From Paulinella micropora (taxonomy: Eukaryota > Cercozoa > Imbricatea > Euglyphida > Paulinellidae): a stretch of DNA of 64,000 nt. The notes under the pieces were generated by a model. That model worked only from the letters and a program-made list of their open reading frames with translations, was not told the origin of the DNA and made no database searches. This document shows positions 10,862 through 22,068 of the stretch, one piece after another (the stretch's first letter is position 1; every line of letters begins with the position of its first letter). The stretch spans positions 1 to 64,000 of the forward strand of contig WBZZ01006524.1 of the NCBI GenBank assembly GCA_019918135.1, given 5' to 3'. The position numbers and the translations under genes were made by a program.

Positions 10862-11532
10862 CTTGCCCTGGTAAACTGTCGCTGCGCACCGGAGGCGTAC
10901 AAGCGCACTGCTCTTGTTTCAGCATTAAATAGCGTATTTAGTCTTTTTTCCCAGATGCTGAATGAACTTGTAAGAGAATCAACTTTCTGTACTAATTCGT
11001 CGATTAATTTATCAGTCCACTCGAGTTCGCAACCAACGTTGTTTAAGTACTTTTCTTGCTGTGCCAACACCAGACCGTCGGGACCACGGGATTCCACAAA
11101 ATTTGTTAGTACCTCATAATCGATGTCGTCTTCACTGACATTAGCGCTGTAATTTCTGATCGCGCTGTCAAGGAAGCTACGAATTGTGTATCTCTTGGTT
11201 TTTGCAGCAGTGGGTATTGCTGAACTCGCCCGACCAGCAGTAGGGTCTTTGCTGTGTTTTCCTTCGCCAATAACAAAAGGCGCTGCGGCCGCCTGCTCTG
11301 CCTTGTACACGCCCGTAAGAAAGACGCCAAGGCTGCTCTGTCCGTGCTTGCCCAGATAGAGACGCACCGTCCCGCCCAACTCCGTATCACTCTGCCCATC
11401 TAAGAGAACGCTCGGCTTTTGTGCCTGTAGACATACCGAAGCCCTTAGCCAAGATTCGTGAAATGACGTCTTAAATTTCTTGGCATTCTGGCCCAGCCAA
11501 CTATGTTCACGGTCTTCAAACGGGCCGGCCAT
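10858..11532 (-). CDS. Uncharacterised protein with helical C-terminus
   Basis: The ATG at 11532 starts a 224-residue frame (MAGPFEDREHSWLG) ending at TGA. I chose this start because the frame upstream runs into poly-G/C-encoded low complexity. The middle holds TVRLYLGKHGQSSLG, and the last 80 residues look helical, with heptad-like Leu/Val spacing (KLIDELVQKVDSL), suggesting a coiled coil. No signal peptide or membrane segment. Function unknown. Confidence 0.45.
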   Translation of the reverse strand: MAGPFEDREHSWLGQNAKKFKTSFHESWLRASVCLQAQKPSVLLDGQSDTELGGTVRLYLGKHGQSSLGVFLTGVYKAEQAAAAPFVIGEGKHSKDPTAGRASSAIPTAAKTKRYTIRSFLDSAIRNYSANVSEDDIDYEVLTNFVESRGPDGLVLAQQEKYLNNVGCELEWTDKLIDELVQKVDSLTSSFSIWEKRLNTLFNAETRAVRLYASGAQRQFTRAR

Positions 11533-12032
11533 TCTTCTTCGCACAACTCCCCTTTCTTGTCTTAGAAAACATGCATATTTACGCAGGGAGGGGTCTTCGG
11601 AGGAAAAAAAAGAAAGGGGGTTGCGCCAACGGGGGAGAGTCGGGGGGGGGGGGGGGGCAAAGGCGGGATAAGGGGGGGGGCCGAGGCTGCCGTCAAGAAA
11701 GAAAACAGAACGCAAAGAGAAAAAAGGGGGGGAAATAAATTTGGAAATGGGCGGGGAGGGGGAGGAGGAGTACCCCTGCTTTTGCTTTTGCGTGTGTGGC
11801 GAGGAAAGGAGAGAGAGCTGTGGGGGGGGGGGTGGAAGATGAGTTGGCGCTCATCTTCCAACCCCTGGGGGACGAAATTTCGCTTTTCCCTCTTTCCCCC
11901 CCCCTCCGACCCCCCGCGTTTTCTTTCGTAACTCCGTGTTGCAAACATCTTTGGGCCCTTTGGAGATTTTTAAAAACTAAGTTTCACAACCTCAGGAGTC
12001 GTTTTTTTCTCTGGGGTCTTTTTGTGAAACAA
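11533..12032. other. Intergenic between divergent genes, homopolymer-rich
   Basis: Holds G runs at about 11640-11660 and 11820-11832 and C-rich runs near 11898-11920. It must contain the start regions of both the minus-strand gene and the Skp1-like gene. A short inverted repeat is present near 11838-11862 (GTTGGCGCTCATCTTCCAAC region). No other gene seen. Confidence 0.4.
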
Positions 12033-12927
12033 ATGTCCAAGCAAGAGAAGAAGCAAGAAGCTAGGAGCACCAAGCGAGAGAAGAAGCAAGAAGCTACGAG
12101 CCTAGACGAAAATGACGAGGACATAGAAGAAACAGTGATATTCACAATTGCAAAAAGAGAGTTGATAACAGAAGCAGAGAGGAAGGCCGCAAGGGAGGCA
12201 GCCGGCAACGCGGCATCAGGAACGCCGGCAGTAAAGTCGGCAGCAGTAAAGCCGGCAGTAAAGCCGGCAGTAAAGCCGGCAGTAAAGCCGGCAGTAAAGC
12301 CGGCGGCCGGCAAGGAGGAAACCGAAACGTCGGTAAGTTTGTCCTTAGCGAAGGCCAAGCTATCTGGCTTAGTCAGTAAAATGTTAGTCAACAACCCGGA
12401 GGACTACGAAACCGACGAAAATGGCCACCACAAATGGTATCGTATAGTACTGTACATTAAGGATATGGAGATCCTGAAGAAAGCAGTCGACTTCATGGAG
12501 CTCTACAGCAAGACAAAAATGAAGGAAATTGAAAGGCCGATCAAGAGCGTCGACCTGGTCGAACTAGTGGGTCCGGAGTACGCTGCGTTCATCACCGTGG
12601 AAAACGAGATGCTTTTTGAGCTAACTCTGGTCCCTCCTGCGCCTGTTTCTTTCTTTTTGTGCGTGGTTTGTTTGGTTTTTTGGCAGCGTCCCGAAAAAAG
12701 ACAGGAAACCGTCGCGTTTGTTTTTTTTGGGGGGGGTGTGTTTGTGTCAGGCCGCGAACTACCTGGAAATCGAACCTCTGCTGTTGCTCGCGTGTACAAA
12801 GATCGCGAGCATGCTCAAGGGCAAGACGCCCGCGCAGATCCGAAAGACCTTTGGCATCAAAGACGACTTCACTCCTGCAGAAAGAGAAAAACTGGAAAGG
12901 GAGAACGCGTGGGCCGCTCTCGTCTGA
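12033..12927 (+). CDS. Divergent Skp1 (SCF ubiquitin ligase adaptor), one intron
   Basis: Two exons, 12033-12629 and 12751-12927, join in phase across a GT-AG intron (GTCCCTCC ... GTGTCAG) to give 257 residues. The C-terminus is plainly Skp1: [10 protein letters not shown], then [19 protein letters not shown], then [19 protein letters not shown] and the [10 protein letters not shown] ending. These are the helices that bind F-box proteins. The N-terminal BTB/POZ-like part is very divergent. It carries a Lys/Glu/Gln-rich leader and a repeat of Ala-Val-Lys-Pro units at about 12230-12305, both absent from ordinary Skp1 (about 160 residues). Its expected role is to link cullin-1 to F-box proteins. 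A F-box/LRR gene lies 3.7 kb downstream. Confidence 0.85.
12230..12305 (+). repeat. In-frame 15-bp coding minisatellite in the Skp1 gene
   Basis: Five or so units of GCAGTAAAGCCGG encode an Ala-Val-Lys-Pro spacer. Such arrays change copy number easily, so linker length may vary between alleles. Confidence 0.8.
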
Positions 12928-13134
12928 TGATGCCGCGCCCATTTCCGCAGCACTGTCCCGATTCTTCGTTCCGGACAAGGAAGAATCGGGAGCGGGGGGG
13001 GGGGGGGCTCGGGAAAGGCGCGGGACAAGGTGAGGGGAGGGGGGGGGGAATGCCAGTTGCTATGTCTCTCTCTTTTATTCTCGAGCATTAAAAAGCCTAG
13101 TAACAAAGTCCGTAGCTCTTGTGTTCTTTTGCGC

Positions 13135-14667
13135 ATGAAAAAGTGGTCTAACGTCGTAACAGAGCCAAGCACGGCCGGCTTTGAGGCGCTGCTAACAGCA
13201 ATAACTACACGCTTTAACCAGGCCGAGTGCCCCGCTGAGGTCCACGTGACGCGGCAGCACCTGCTCTTAGTCGACGAAAAAGCCAACAGGGCCTTTGGCC
13301 TCCGTTTCTGCAGCGTGGCGGCAGATTGTGCCGCAGTTGCTAGCCTGAATGGCGTGCTGGAGCGGCAGGCACTGGCGGCCCAAGAACTGCCACCAGCCGT
13401 GCCACGCACCTACAATTTCGCTTGGCTGTTGAGAAGCGGCCGCCAGGAACTGGGCGCGGGGACCCGGGAGCTCCTACGGACTCTGCGAAACATAATCGAG
13501 CGGTCCGAGTACAAAGCGGCGAACGACGTCCCGAAGACGGTCTACGACAAGGCTAAAGAATCGGTCCTCGCGGTCATCGCGTCCGTTCTGCAGATTACCG
13601 CGTGGAGCCCCTCGCACCTGCTCCTGTTGCAGGAAACGGAGCACTACGGATCAACGAACCTCTTGTGTTGGCTCAAGGCCAAAGTTGATCACACGCAGTT
13701 GGTCCAGCAGCTGTACAAGCAGGTAGCAAGCATCCCGACACTGCTGGCAAGGCCTGGCACGGAGGAGTACTACGTGTGGTCCTGCATATCGCCCTACGCG
13801 ATCTTTGTCCGGTCGTGCGCTCATTCCCCAAACGCGGGGCATTTCTTGGTGTTGGGCCTGGAACGTGAGGTCCTGCAGCTCAACAACAAGGGGCAGGTCG
13901 TCGCCGCCGCGAACCCTAACTTCTACGCCATTGGTAACGGCCTGCTACCGGCGGACAGGCCGGCAGAAACCCCGAGAAAACTCGGCCTGCTGCACTACCT
14001 GCTGCTCGTCTGCAACACGTACGAGAGGCTCGTAGGCGCCAGGTGCCAGCGCATGCAAGAATGTGATTCTTTGGTGCGGACGATGTTGTCCGCCATCGAG
14101 CGTAAGGACGAGGAACATCTGGGCGCGGCGCTGGATCTGCTTCCGAGGCTGGACCAGTGGGCGTTCCGGGCGGGGCTGCGCCCTTGCCTAGAACGCCTGC
14201 TGCTGCAGAATCGCGCGCTGACGGCGGATATCTGGTGCGGCAAGCACCCTGACCTGCGTTACCCAGAGAAGCCGTTTGTGCACGTCGCGTATAACGAGTG
14301 CGTGTACGTGTACCACGCGCTTAATCGGATCATGAAAAATCACGGCAGCGAGCACCACTTTTTTTTAAGGAACGCGCTGGACGCTTGGTACGAGACGACC
14401 GTGGGGCGTAGCGAGTTCCTGCGCGAAGAAGACGGCTGGCAAAGCTATAGAAAGGCCCGCACGCGCGTGGGCGCACGGACCTGGCGCGACGAGCTGGCGT
14501 TTTCGGCGCACGCGCACCTGCTCGCTATGCTGGAAGAAAACACTGCGCTTAAGAGGGCCCTAACAAGACCAGAGGACCCGCAGAAGCCCTTTGGCCTTCT
14601 GGTTGATTCGAACTACATTGACACGTACTGGAAGGCTAATTTGAACGCCGGGCCGCGCCGGCTCTAA
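13135..14667 (+). CDS. Uncharacterised 510-residue protein
   Basis: The ATG at 13135 is preceded by an AT-rich leader; the frame is intact to TAA. The protein is soluble-looking and helical, rich in Leu, Arg and Ala, with scattered Cys and His but no obvious metal site. Its composition and pattern (long helices, ELGAGTRELLRTL, LLCWLKAK) resemble the equally unknown 671-residue protein at 41536-43551, and the two may be distant relatives; that is an impression only. It sits co-directionally behind the Skp1 gene, 207 bp downstream. No catalytic motif recognised. Confidence 0.6.
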   Translation: MKKWSNVVTEPSTAGFEALLTAITTRFNQAECPAEVHVTRQHLLLVDEKANRAFGLRFCSVAADCAAVASLNGVLERQALAAQELPPAVPRTYNFAWLLRSGRQELGAGTRELLRTLRNIIERSEYKAANDVPKTVYDKAKESVLAVIASVLQITAWSPSHLLLLQETEHYGSTNLLCWLKAKVDHTQLVQQLYKQVASIPTLLARPGTEEYYVWSCISPYAIFVRSCAHSPNAGHFLVLGLEREVLQLNNKGQVVAAANPNFYAIGNGLLPADRPAETPRKLGLLHYLLLVCNTYERLVGARCQRMQECDSLVRTMLSAIERKDEEHLGAALDLLPRLDQWAFRAGLRPCLERLLLQNRALTADIWCGKHPDLRYPEKPFVHVAYNECVYVYHALNRIMKNHGSEHHFFLRNALDAWYETTVGRSEFLREEDGWQSYRKARTRVGARTWRDELAFSAHAHLLAMLEENTALKRALTRPEDPQKPFGLLVDSNYIDTYWKANLNAGPRRL

Positions 14668-15121
14668 GCGTGGGGTTGTGGCAGAGGGCTGGTACACGAC
14701 GAAAAAAAAAGAAAGACCAACTGCAGAGAAAAACTTTCTTTGCTAGACAGAGGGGGGGGCAAGAGCGGTGTTGGAGGAGTGGAGAGGGAGAGAGAGCAGG
14801 GGGGAGGGATGGCTCTGCCGCGGAATTTTTGGTCGCAGATTAAACTTTGGCCGTTTCTTTGGGGGACAGATCTTTTTTTAGTGGAGCCTTTTTTACAAAC
14901 AGTTGGTCACGGGCTCCCCAGCCCTCCCCCCACTTTCTCTTTCCCGGCAAGGCCCGTGCGCCCGGCCCCCTCCACACTTGTGCGCACACCGGGGGGGGGG
15001 GGGGCCGGGCGCACCGACGACGTCTTCGTTCTTTTTGCCACCTTGACATAAAAAAATCACTTTTTTTTTCCTCCGAAACACAGCTGTCTCTCTCTCGCGT
15101 TTGTTTTGTTACGCGGCGGGA
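14668..15121. other. Intergenic, purine and G-rich tracts
   Basis: GA-rich tract at 14745-14810 and a G run near 14990-15005. Nothing coding is supported. Confidence 0.5.
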
Positions 15122-15594
15122 ATGGTTGACGGGAGAGTTTCCACCGAGGCGCAGCAGACGGTTGGCACGGACTCCTGGGGCTTCCAAGAAATGGACGCAC
15201 TGGACCGGGCCATAGACAAATTGAAAGCTGAGCGTAACCAAGAGACCATGAGCCACGAGCAACTGGCCGCCGTACTGCACGACATCATCACGGCGGCCAA
15301 TCGCGGCGCTCCCTGGACCAAAACCAAGGCCGACATAGGGCAGCGCCTGGGACCCAAGGCCTTTCTGAGCCCATATGAGGTACTGTTGCTACACAGTTCG
15401 TATATCTTGGATCGATTGATTTTTTTTAGGCGGCGGTCTTCTGCACGCAAAGAAACATCCAAGATTTGCAAGAGATCTTGGCCCTCAATTCCAGGCAGCT
15501 CAAGGAGGCCGAAAGCCACGCTAAGGAACTTAGGGAACTAATCAAGGAAGCCCGGAGGCAGGTCCGCGAGGCTGAGGCCAACTTAAGCAAATAA
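15122..15594 (+). CDS. Small coiled-coil protein with one intron
   Basis: The exons 15122-15379 and 15430-15594 are separated by a 50-bp intron with a GTACTG donor and a T-rich TTTTTTTTAG acceptor, and join in phase to give 140 residues. The N-terminal half is helical and contains MSHEQLAAVLHDIITAANRG and a WTKTKADIGQRL segment. The C-terminal exon is a clear coiled coil (RQLKEAESHAKELRELIK). No family recognised. The intron's small size matches the 50-nt intron of the transposase gene, showing that the same splicing habits apply to both composition classes. Confidence 0.7.
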
Positions 15595-15842
15595 GCCAAG
15601 GAACCTTTTTTTGGCACAACTTGTATTAAAAAGAAAGCAAGGACCAACCAATCGTGTAACTTTGAAAGCTTAACCGGACTTGGTTTTTTTTCTGCGGCTG
15701 ACTAGACGAATCTTTTTTTTAAAATCTACATACCGAAAAGAAAGGGAGCCGAAAAGGAGGGAGGTGACGGTGATGAGTACAACAAAACAGTGGCACACGA
15801 AAGGCAAACAATTCACTCCCGGCGTTTTTTTTTTGTCAAGCT

Positions 15843-16208
15843 TTAGCGCGGCTTCCGCGCAACTGTGCGTTCGCGCCAGCAAAGGCAGCCGGTGCCCGCG
15901 CGCAGGAGGTCATTGCAAGAATCTTCGGAGCACCGCTCGAAACGAATCCACGTGGCCTCCCCCTCCTCGTCCAGTGCCTCTTCGCACTCGGCCGAGACGA
16001 GCAGCGCCCCTTCCAAGCACAGCATCATTTCTTCCAAGAGCTCCTGCGCGGCCCTGGCATGTCCGGCGGCGCCCGGGCAGCCTTGCAACCTCTTCACCAG
16101 CAGGTCAGCGCGTGCGCATAGCAGCCCCTTGACGTCCTCGTCTTGTTGCAGTTGCAGGAAAGATTGCCGCCGTTGGTACCTGCCCTTGTAGTTACGTTGG
16201 TCAGACAT
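15843..16208 (-). CDS. Small Cys/Arg protein, paralog of the fragment at 35977-36247
   Basis: ATG at 16208 to TAA at 15843, 121 residues, beginning MSDQRNYKGRYQRRQSF. It has a basic N-terminus, a central acidic helix (ECEEALDEEGEA) and the C-terminal motif GCLCWRERTVARK. The N-terminal KGRYxRRQSFLQ, the VKGLLxARA segment and the CLCWRER motif are shared with the broken copy near 36.1 kb, which lacks the acidic middle. Selection on two short motifs suggests a binding protein, but no known family comes to mind. Confidence 0.55.
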   Translation of the reverse strand: MSDQRNYKGRYQRRQSFLQLQQDEDVKGLLCARADLLVKRLQGCPGAAGHARAAQELLEEMMLCLEGALLVSAECEEALDEEGEATWIRFERCSEDSCNDLLRAGTGCLCWRERTVARKPR

Positions 16209-16346
16209 CTTTGGCGCACGGGCGCGCGTGTTTCTCTTTTTGTCTGGTTGTTTTTTTTGGGCACCCGGCTTTCTTTTTCCCCCGCCCCGACATTTCTCTT
16301 TCGCGGCCCCCCCCACCGCCCACACACACGACCGTTTCTTTGCCGC

Positions 16347-16428
16347 AGTCGCTGTCGGCCCCCCCACCCCTAACCCTGTGCACCAGTCGCTGTCGGCCAG
16401 TGCACCAGTCGCTGTCGGCCCCCCCCCT
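16347..16428. repeat. Three copies of CAGTCGCTGTCGGCC
   Basis: A 15-bp word occurs three times with short spacers (two preceded by GTGCAC) inside C-rich intergenic DNA, between the genes starting at 16208 (minus) and ending at 16585 (minus). Possible protein-binding cluster or degenerate minisatellite. Confidence 0.6.
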
Positions 16429-16584
16429 CCGGTTTCTACCAAGAAGGGTCGGACGAGTAAAACAGACTTCTGCGCTCTGTCTCTTCAACAAGTTTATGTC
16501 TTTCTTTTTTTAATAAAGCCCGCACTCACTCTCTCTTGTTCTCCGTTCTTTCCATCAGATGTTTTGTGCAAAAGAAAAAAAGCC

Positions 16585-18338
16585 CTAGCTCGAAACAAGC
16601 GTACTATTTTTTTTACGTGAGGGGCGTACACGAAGGAAGGTTTTTTGCAACCAGGGCGCTCTCTTCTGAAATCTTTGATCGCTTGTTGAATAGCCTTTCG
16701 GAATGATCTCCAGAATCTGTAGGTTTGGCATGGCCACACAGTACTGAAGCACGCTGTTGTGGTCAAGTTTGGGACAATCATAGAAGAATAGGTTTTGCAG
16801 GTTAGGGAGGGCTGCCAGGTGCAGAATAGCCGACGGAGCCAGATTTGTACAATTACATACGCGCAGCTTCTCCAGCTGCGAAAACCGTAACAAGTGCAGA
16901 AAATTCTCTCCGTCGAATTTCGGCCCACCTTCCAAACTCAATCTCTTCAACCCGCGTGGTAGATGCACGAGTTCATCACCGGTAAGGGCCCAGCCGCTCA
17001 ACGATAGATCTTGTAACCCGTCAAGTTCGGGCAGGGCTCGAAGTACTTGGTGCAGCAACCTTCCAAACTCAATTTCCTCAACCCGCGTGGTAGATGCACA
17101 AGCTGCTCGCCGGCGAGGGTCCAGACACTCAACGATTGCTCTTGCAGCTCGTCGAGCGCGGACAAGGGCTCGAGGTCGCTGATCGCACAATGCCTCAGAT
17201 GCAGTTCTCGTAGACAATGTCGCCGGCCGATGACATGTTGTAGCCCGGCAGAGGTGATGCGAACACAGGAGCTCAGGTCCAGTTTTTGTAGCAGCGTCAG
17301 TTGCGCTACGCAGGAAAGCCCCTCATCAGTTATGTCGGGATTGTGTGAGAGATCCAAGACCCGCAGATCCGGTAAATTAATCAGCTGCCGCAGGGCGCCA
17401 TCGTTTAAATAGCAATCAGAGATGTCAAGATGTTGGAGCCCAGTCATGTCGCTAACAAACCGGAGGTCAGACACGTTAGTTGCGGCTAGGGACAAATAAC
17501 GTAGCTCGCGCAGGGGTGCAAGCCGCGCTAGCCCCGCCGGGCTAAAGCCTTGGCAGTGACTCAAGGATAAATACTGTAGATTTTGCAGGCCGGACAATTG
17601 TCTAAGGGCGTTGTCAGTAATCCCTCTGCAAGAATGTAGGTTTAGGGACTGCAGTTGTTCCAGTGTCGCGATCCAGCTCAGCTCACCGCTGACGTAGTTG
17701 CCAGCCAAGTCGAGCTGCCGCAGTTGGGTCATCGTACCGATAACACCGCACACATCGATGCGCGCCTCATTTTGCAAGCACACCCCCCTCAAAACCAAGG
17801 TTTCCGGTTTTTTGGCCCGCAGCCATTCACTGATCGCCCCATCGCTGGCGTACTGACAGTTGCTCAGCCAGGTCTCGCACAGGGCTAAGGGGGGCGTGAA
17901 GTCAGCCCCAGAAGGCGAGGTTACGTTGTAAATGTTGCCCAAGCGCTTCAGCCCCCTGACGTGCACTGCTTCTCTTAGGTCCCGATCCGTGACGATGTTT
18001 AGCAAAATAGTCTGCACGGTAATCCGGTGCTTCCTGACAAGCGGCAGAACAGCGGAGCCGCTGCCGTCGATGGTCAGGCATGAAATCTCTTTCCATTCTT
18101 GCCACCGGGCCTCGGGTATCGGCGGTCTACCCGAGCGCACGCGCAGCGCGGGGAACGACGCGGGGCGAATGCAGTCTCTGGCTGTTCGGCAGACAAGGGA
18201 CCAGACCGCAAATCGCCAAGACATATCATCGACCAGACCGACGACCAGTTCCCACACATCCTCGGGCAGGCTTAGCAACGGAGCGGTCTGCACAGACGGA
18301 ACGTCGTGCCTGGCGCGCTTGCTCGGCGGCACGTTCAT
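16585..18338 (-). CDS. F-box / leucine-rich-repeat protein
   Basis: ATG at 18338. Residues about 22-60 fit an F-box (LPEDVWELVVGLVDD ... WSLVCRTARD), which docks on Skp1. From about residue 180 on come roughly ten LRRs of the cysteine-containing, FBXL-like type (LRQLDLAGNYVSG, LQSLNLHSCRGITDNAL, LRVLDLSHNPDITDEGL, LQKLDLSSCVRITSAGL). LRR coding continues in a second frame at the 3' end (LPRGLKRLSLEGG, LEKLRVCNC), so one frame switch lies inside the repeats, or the last part is a separate degenerate duplicate. The near-repeated HLPRGLxxLSLEG at the junction suggests an internal duplication. Predicted role: substrate receptor of an SCF ligase using the Skp1 encoded at 12033. Confidence 0.8.
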
Positions 18339-18429
18339 TTGCCTGAGGATGGGGGGGTGGTGGGATAGGCAAGTGACTTATTTGCTGGTCATTTTATAGT
18401 CTTGCGCTAACTAAAACGATTTCTCGGGG

Positions 18430-18743
18430 TTTTGTTTTTGGAGACACAAAAAAGAGAAAAGGGTCCAAGCCTTCCCCGCGTCCTCACCCTCCCCCCCCCC
18501 TCCCCCCCCCCTCCCCCCCCCTCCCAACTACACACCCTCCCCCCCCTCCCAACTACACACCCTCTCTCTCTCCCAATTTTTGTTTTTTTTTGTTTTGTTT
18601 TGTTTGCTATATCTAAAAAAACGGGACTAGCCTTTTCTTTCTTCAAATCTTAAAAAACTTACGAAAAGAGAAAGCCTCCGACCGGTGCCGCAACGCTAGT
18701 CCATTGCAATTCCACTTTGTTTTTCCCTACTAGCTAGACGACG
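18430..18743. other. Upstream region of the first glycoprotein gene, C-rich tract
   Basis: Contains a C/T tract at 18485-18570 in which CCCAACTACACACCCTC is repeated, then T-rich DNA. The last bases before the ATG (CTAGACGACG) recur before the second glycoprotein gene at 22069. Confidence 0.5.
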
Positions 18744-21539
18744 ATGAACGCTTGCTTACTAGCGCTGGTGTTGACGGTGGTGTCCTTGGCGGATTGCGCC
18801 TGGCGCGCGCCGGAACCGACGGACCTGTTGCTCGAGCTGTCCGTCGGCGCCGCCGGCTCGGTGTGGACGCTGCCGGCCGCGGGCGCTGTTGCGGGTGGGT
18901 CTGTCGCACGCCGCCGGCAATTGGCGCAGGACGAGCCAAAATGGCTAGTAGACTGGGGCGACGGCACGCCGCCACAGGCTTGTACAACCAGCGGCCCGTG
19001 CACGCACGTGTTTGCCAGCGCGGGCGTGTTTACAATAGCGGTGGAAGGCACGGTGCCGGGCTGGACCATGACGCCGGAATGGCGCGCGCAGCAGGCGGAC
19101 GAGGTCGCGCTGCTAGTGATTTTACAGTGGGGCGGTTTGCAACTAAACGCTAGCAGCGGCTACCACTTCTACGGCGAATGGCAGTTGACTTCAGCGCCGC
19201 CGCTGTCGGGCCTTGACACGTCGTACGTGACGAGCTTCGAGTACAGCTTCGCCGGGCCCGTGGCCGCTACGTTCGATGTTTCGGGGCTAGACACGCGGTC
19301 TGCGCTAGTGCTGCGCGGCGCGTTCGCGAACTCGCCCAAGCTCCAGTTTTCCAACGTCAGCGGCTGGGACCTGTCGCGCGCGCGCGACATCTCGTACCTG
19401 TTCAACTGCACGCAGGCAATCGATATTCGGGGCCTCGAGCGCTGGAACATGTCCGGCGTGTCGGAGGCGACGGCGGTGTTCGCGCAGTCGGCGGTGCGGG
19501 CCGACCTCCGCGTCACAGTCTGTGACCGCGTCGCGGAGCGTGGGCTCGTCGCTGACCGCCTCCGTCACGCGGTCCTTGACTGCCTCAAGCTCCAGCACCC
19601 CGACCGCGTCTGCTACGGCGTCAACCACCTACTCGCTGACCGCGTCGCTGACCTCCAGCTCCTCACTGACATCGACCGCGGCGTCCGCCACGGCGTCAAC
19701 CACTTACTCGCAGACCGCGTCGCTGACCGCCTCGCCGACCACCGCGGCGTCCGCCACACTTGCTACTGCTACAGCGTCGCCCACCGTGTCGCCCACCGTG
19801 TCGCGCAGCCTAACTCCCTCAGGGTCGCCCGACGAGTGCGGCCGCCCCAACAACGGGGGCTGTGGGCCCAACGGGCTTTGCAGCGTTACGCCAAACGGCA
19901 CTTCCTGCACGTGCGCGCCCGGTTACGTTCGGGCCGGCGCCCAGGAGTTGACGTCGCCCGACTACCTGTACGACTGGCAGGTCCTGGTTAGCGGGGCGGC
20001 CTCAGCACAGAAAGCGAGCAATGCTACGGACGGCCTGGCCTCTACGCTCTGGAACAGTGGTAGCAACTACGGCCAGTCCACCAGCGACAGTAACGGGTTT
20101 TGCAATTTCCCGGCCAGCATTCTCGCGCCGGTCACCGTGGCCGCCAGCGGGGCCAGCTACGCAGGAGCTTACATCGACTTCAAGCAGGCCTGGGGCAGCC
20201 CAGCGCGGCTGTTCTCTGTTAGTGTGATCAGCACCCCGGCGCTGATCACTCCTTCCGGGCAGGCCGGCTGTGCCGACAGCGCGGGCTGCCCGTCGCACTC
20301 CGCTGTTTCGGAGCTGGTAGTCCTCGGCTCTAGCAACGGCGGCACAGACTGGAATTATCTGGCTGCGGGACAGTGGAGCGGCTGGGCCCCCGAGCAGACA
20401 AAAACACTAGCCCTAGACCTCCCCGCTAGTTACAACGCGTACCGCTTCGTCATCCTGCGCAATTTCCATTGGTACTCGATCTACAACTTTATGTGCAGCT
20501 CCGCCGCCGTTCTCGGCGACCTCCGGGTCACGCTGGACGTGCCGGTGTGCGCGCTGCCCAGCCAGTCGCCGAGCCTTTCGCTGACCAACACCCCGACGTC
20601 CAGCCCGACACGCAGCGCCAGCGCGACCCCGACGTCCAGCCCCAGCCTCACCGCCTCCGCCACGCGTTCGCCAACCGTTTCGGTCACGCCGACACAGTCG
20701 CCGACGCCGTCGGCGTCGGAGTCGCTGTACTCCAGCCGCAGCAACACGCCCACCAACAGCCCCACGACCTCACTCACCGGCAGTGTGACGCTGAGCGTTT
20801 CGGTCACGCCGTCCCTCGACCTCAATGAGTGCAGCCGCCCCGACAACGGGGGCTGTGGCGCCAACGGGGTCTGCACAAACACCCCGGGTTCTTTCTATTG
20901 TACGTGCAATGCAGGCTACGCTCAAGCCGGCGCCAAGACCCTGACGTCGCCCGGCGGCCTGTACGGCTGGACGGTGAGCGTCAGTGGCTCGAGCTCCGGC
21001 TCCGCAAACGTCGTGGCCGACGGCTCTGCCACCACTTATTGGAGCTCAAGCTCCAACCAGTACGGTACTACCCTGGTCGGCTCTACCTGCACCAATACGG
21101 CCTCTTCGCGACTGACTGTAGCCGACGGGAACAATTATGCGGGCGCCTACGTCACGTTCACGCAGTCGGCCGGCAGCTTCGCGCCGCTCCTGTCGGTGGC
21201 CGTAACCGCCACCAGTAATACTTATACCCCTCCCGGCCTAGGCACCTGCCCTTTCGGGGGTCCGGCTGCGCGGTCTACCAGGCGGTCTCGGAGCTGGCGA
21301 TCCTGGGTTCCAGCGACCCGGGCAACAGCTGGACCTACCTAGCTTCGAGCGGCACGTGGAGCGGCTGGTTATGGGGCACGACCCAGACCCTGACCTTAAA
21401 CCTGCCCCAAGCCTACAACGCGTACCGCCTGGTGGCTCTGCGCAACTACTACAAGTTTACTGCAGGTGGCCTTTCCTGCCCGTCATCAGTGACGCTGGGT
21501 GACGTGCGCGTCACGCTGGACGTGCCGGCGTGCATTTAA
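18744..21539 (+). CDS. Secreted PKD/BspA-like/EGF/discoidin-like glycoprotein 1 (interrupted)
   Basis: The ATG at 18744 opens a signal peptide (MNACLLALVLTVVSLADCAW). Next come a PKD-like domain (LVDWGDGTPP ... HVFASAGVFTIAVEG), a BspA-like/DUF285 region (FSNVSGWDLSRARDISYLF), a Ser/Thr-rich stalk, EGF-like DECGRPNNGGCGPNGLCS, a discoidin-like module (YNAYRFVILRN ... LGDLRVTLDVPVC), a second stalk, EGF-like LNECSRPDNGGCGANGVC, and a second discoidin-like module ending at TAA. Relative to its neighbour it lacks the end of the DUF285 region. The frame is broken in about two places, so this copy is decayed or mis-assembled. Likely an adhesion or cell-covering protein. Confidence 0.6.
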
Positions 21540-22068
21540 CAAGTCACCTAGCCGGTCAAACAAGAAACATCCAACGTGCCTCCAATGGAAAGATATAGCG
21601 GGGGGGGGGGGAGAGGGTCGGAAACGTACAATAGCGAGGTAGCAATCGGACCCACGTAACTCCTGCGCAAATTCGCCCGCAGCTGGGAACCGCCCCCCCC
21701 CTGCCCCCGTCTCCCCTCTCCGTATTTACAGAGAAAAATTGCAAACAGGCGGGCCCCCCTCCCCCTCCTCTCGTGCCGGCAACCCAAACAAAAGAATGTA
21801 ATGACAATTTGCTGACTTTGTTTTTGGTCCTCGCCTTCCTTTCTCTCCTTCTTCCCTCCTCTCTCTCTCTCTCCTGCTTCCCTCCCCGCCGTTTCTCACA
21901 CCCACCCCCCCCCCGAAAAAAACCCAAGTTACAGAACGTATCTTGAAACGGGAAGATCTTTTTTTAAAAAAAAATATTAAACTAGAAGATCTCGACACTT
22001 GTCAGCATCACGACCAAAAAAAAGAAGGAGACGCACATCCTTCCTTTTCTGTCCCTCTCTAGACGACG
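21540..22068. other. Intergenic between glycoprotein genes 1 and 2
   Basis: Holds a G run at 21600-21612, C-rich and CT-rich tracts at 21690-21920, and an A/T-rich stretch near 21960-21985. No gene supported. TCTAGACGACG precedes the next ATG, as at gene 1. Confidence 0.5.
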
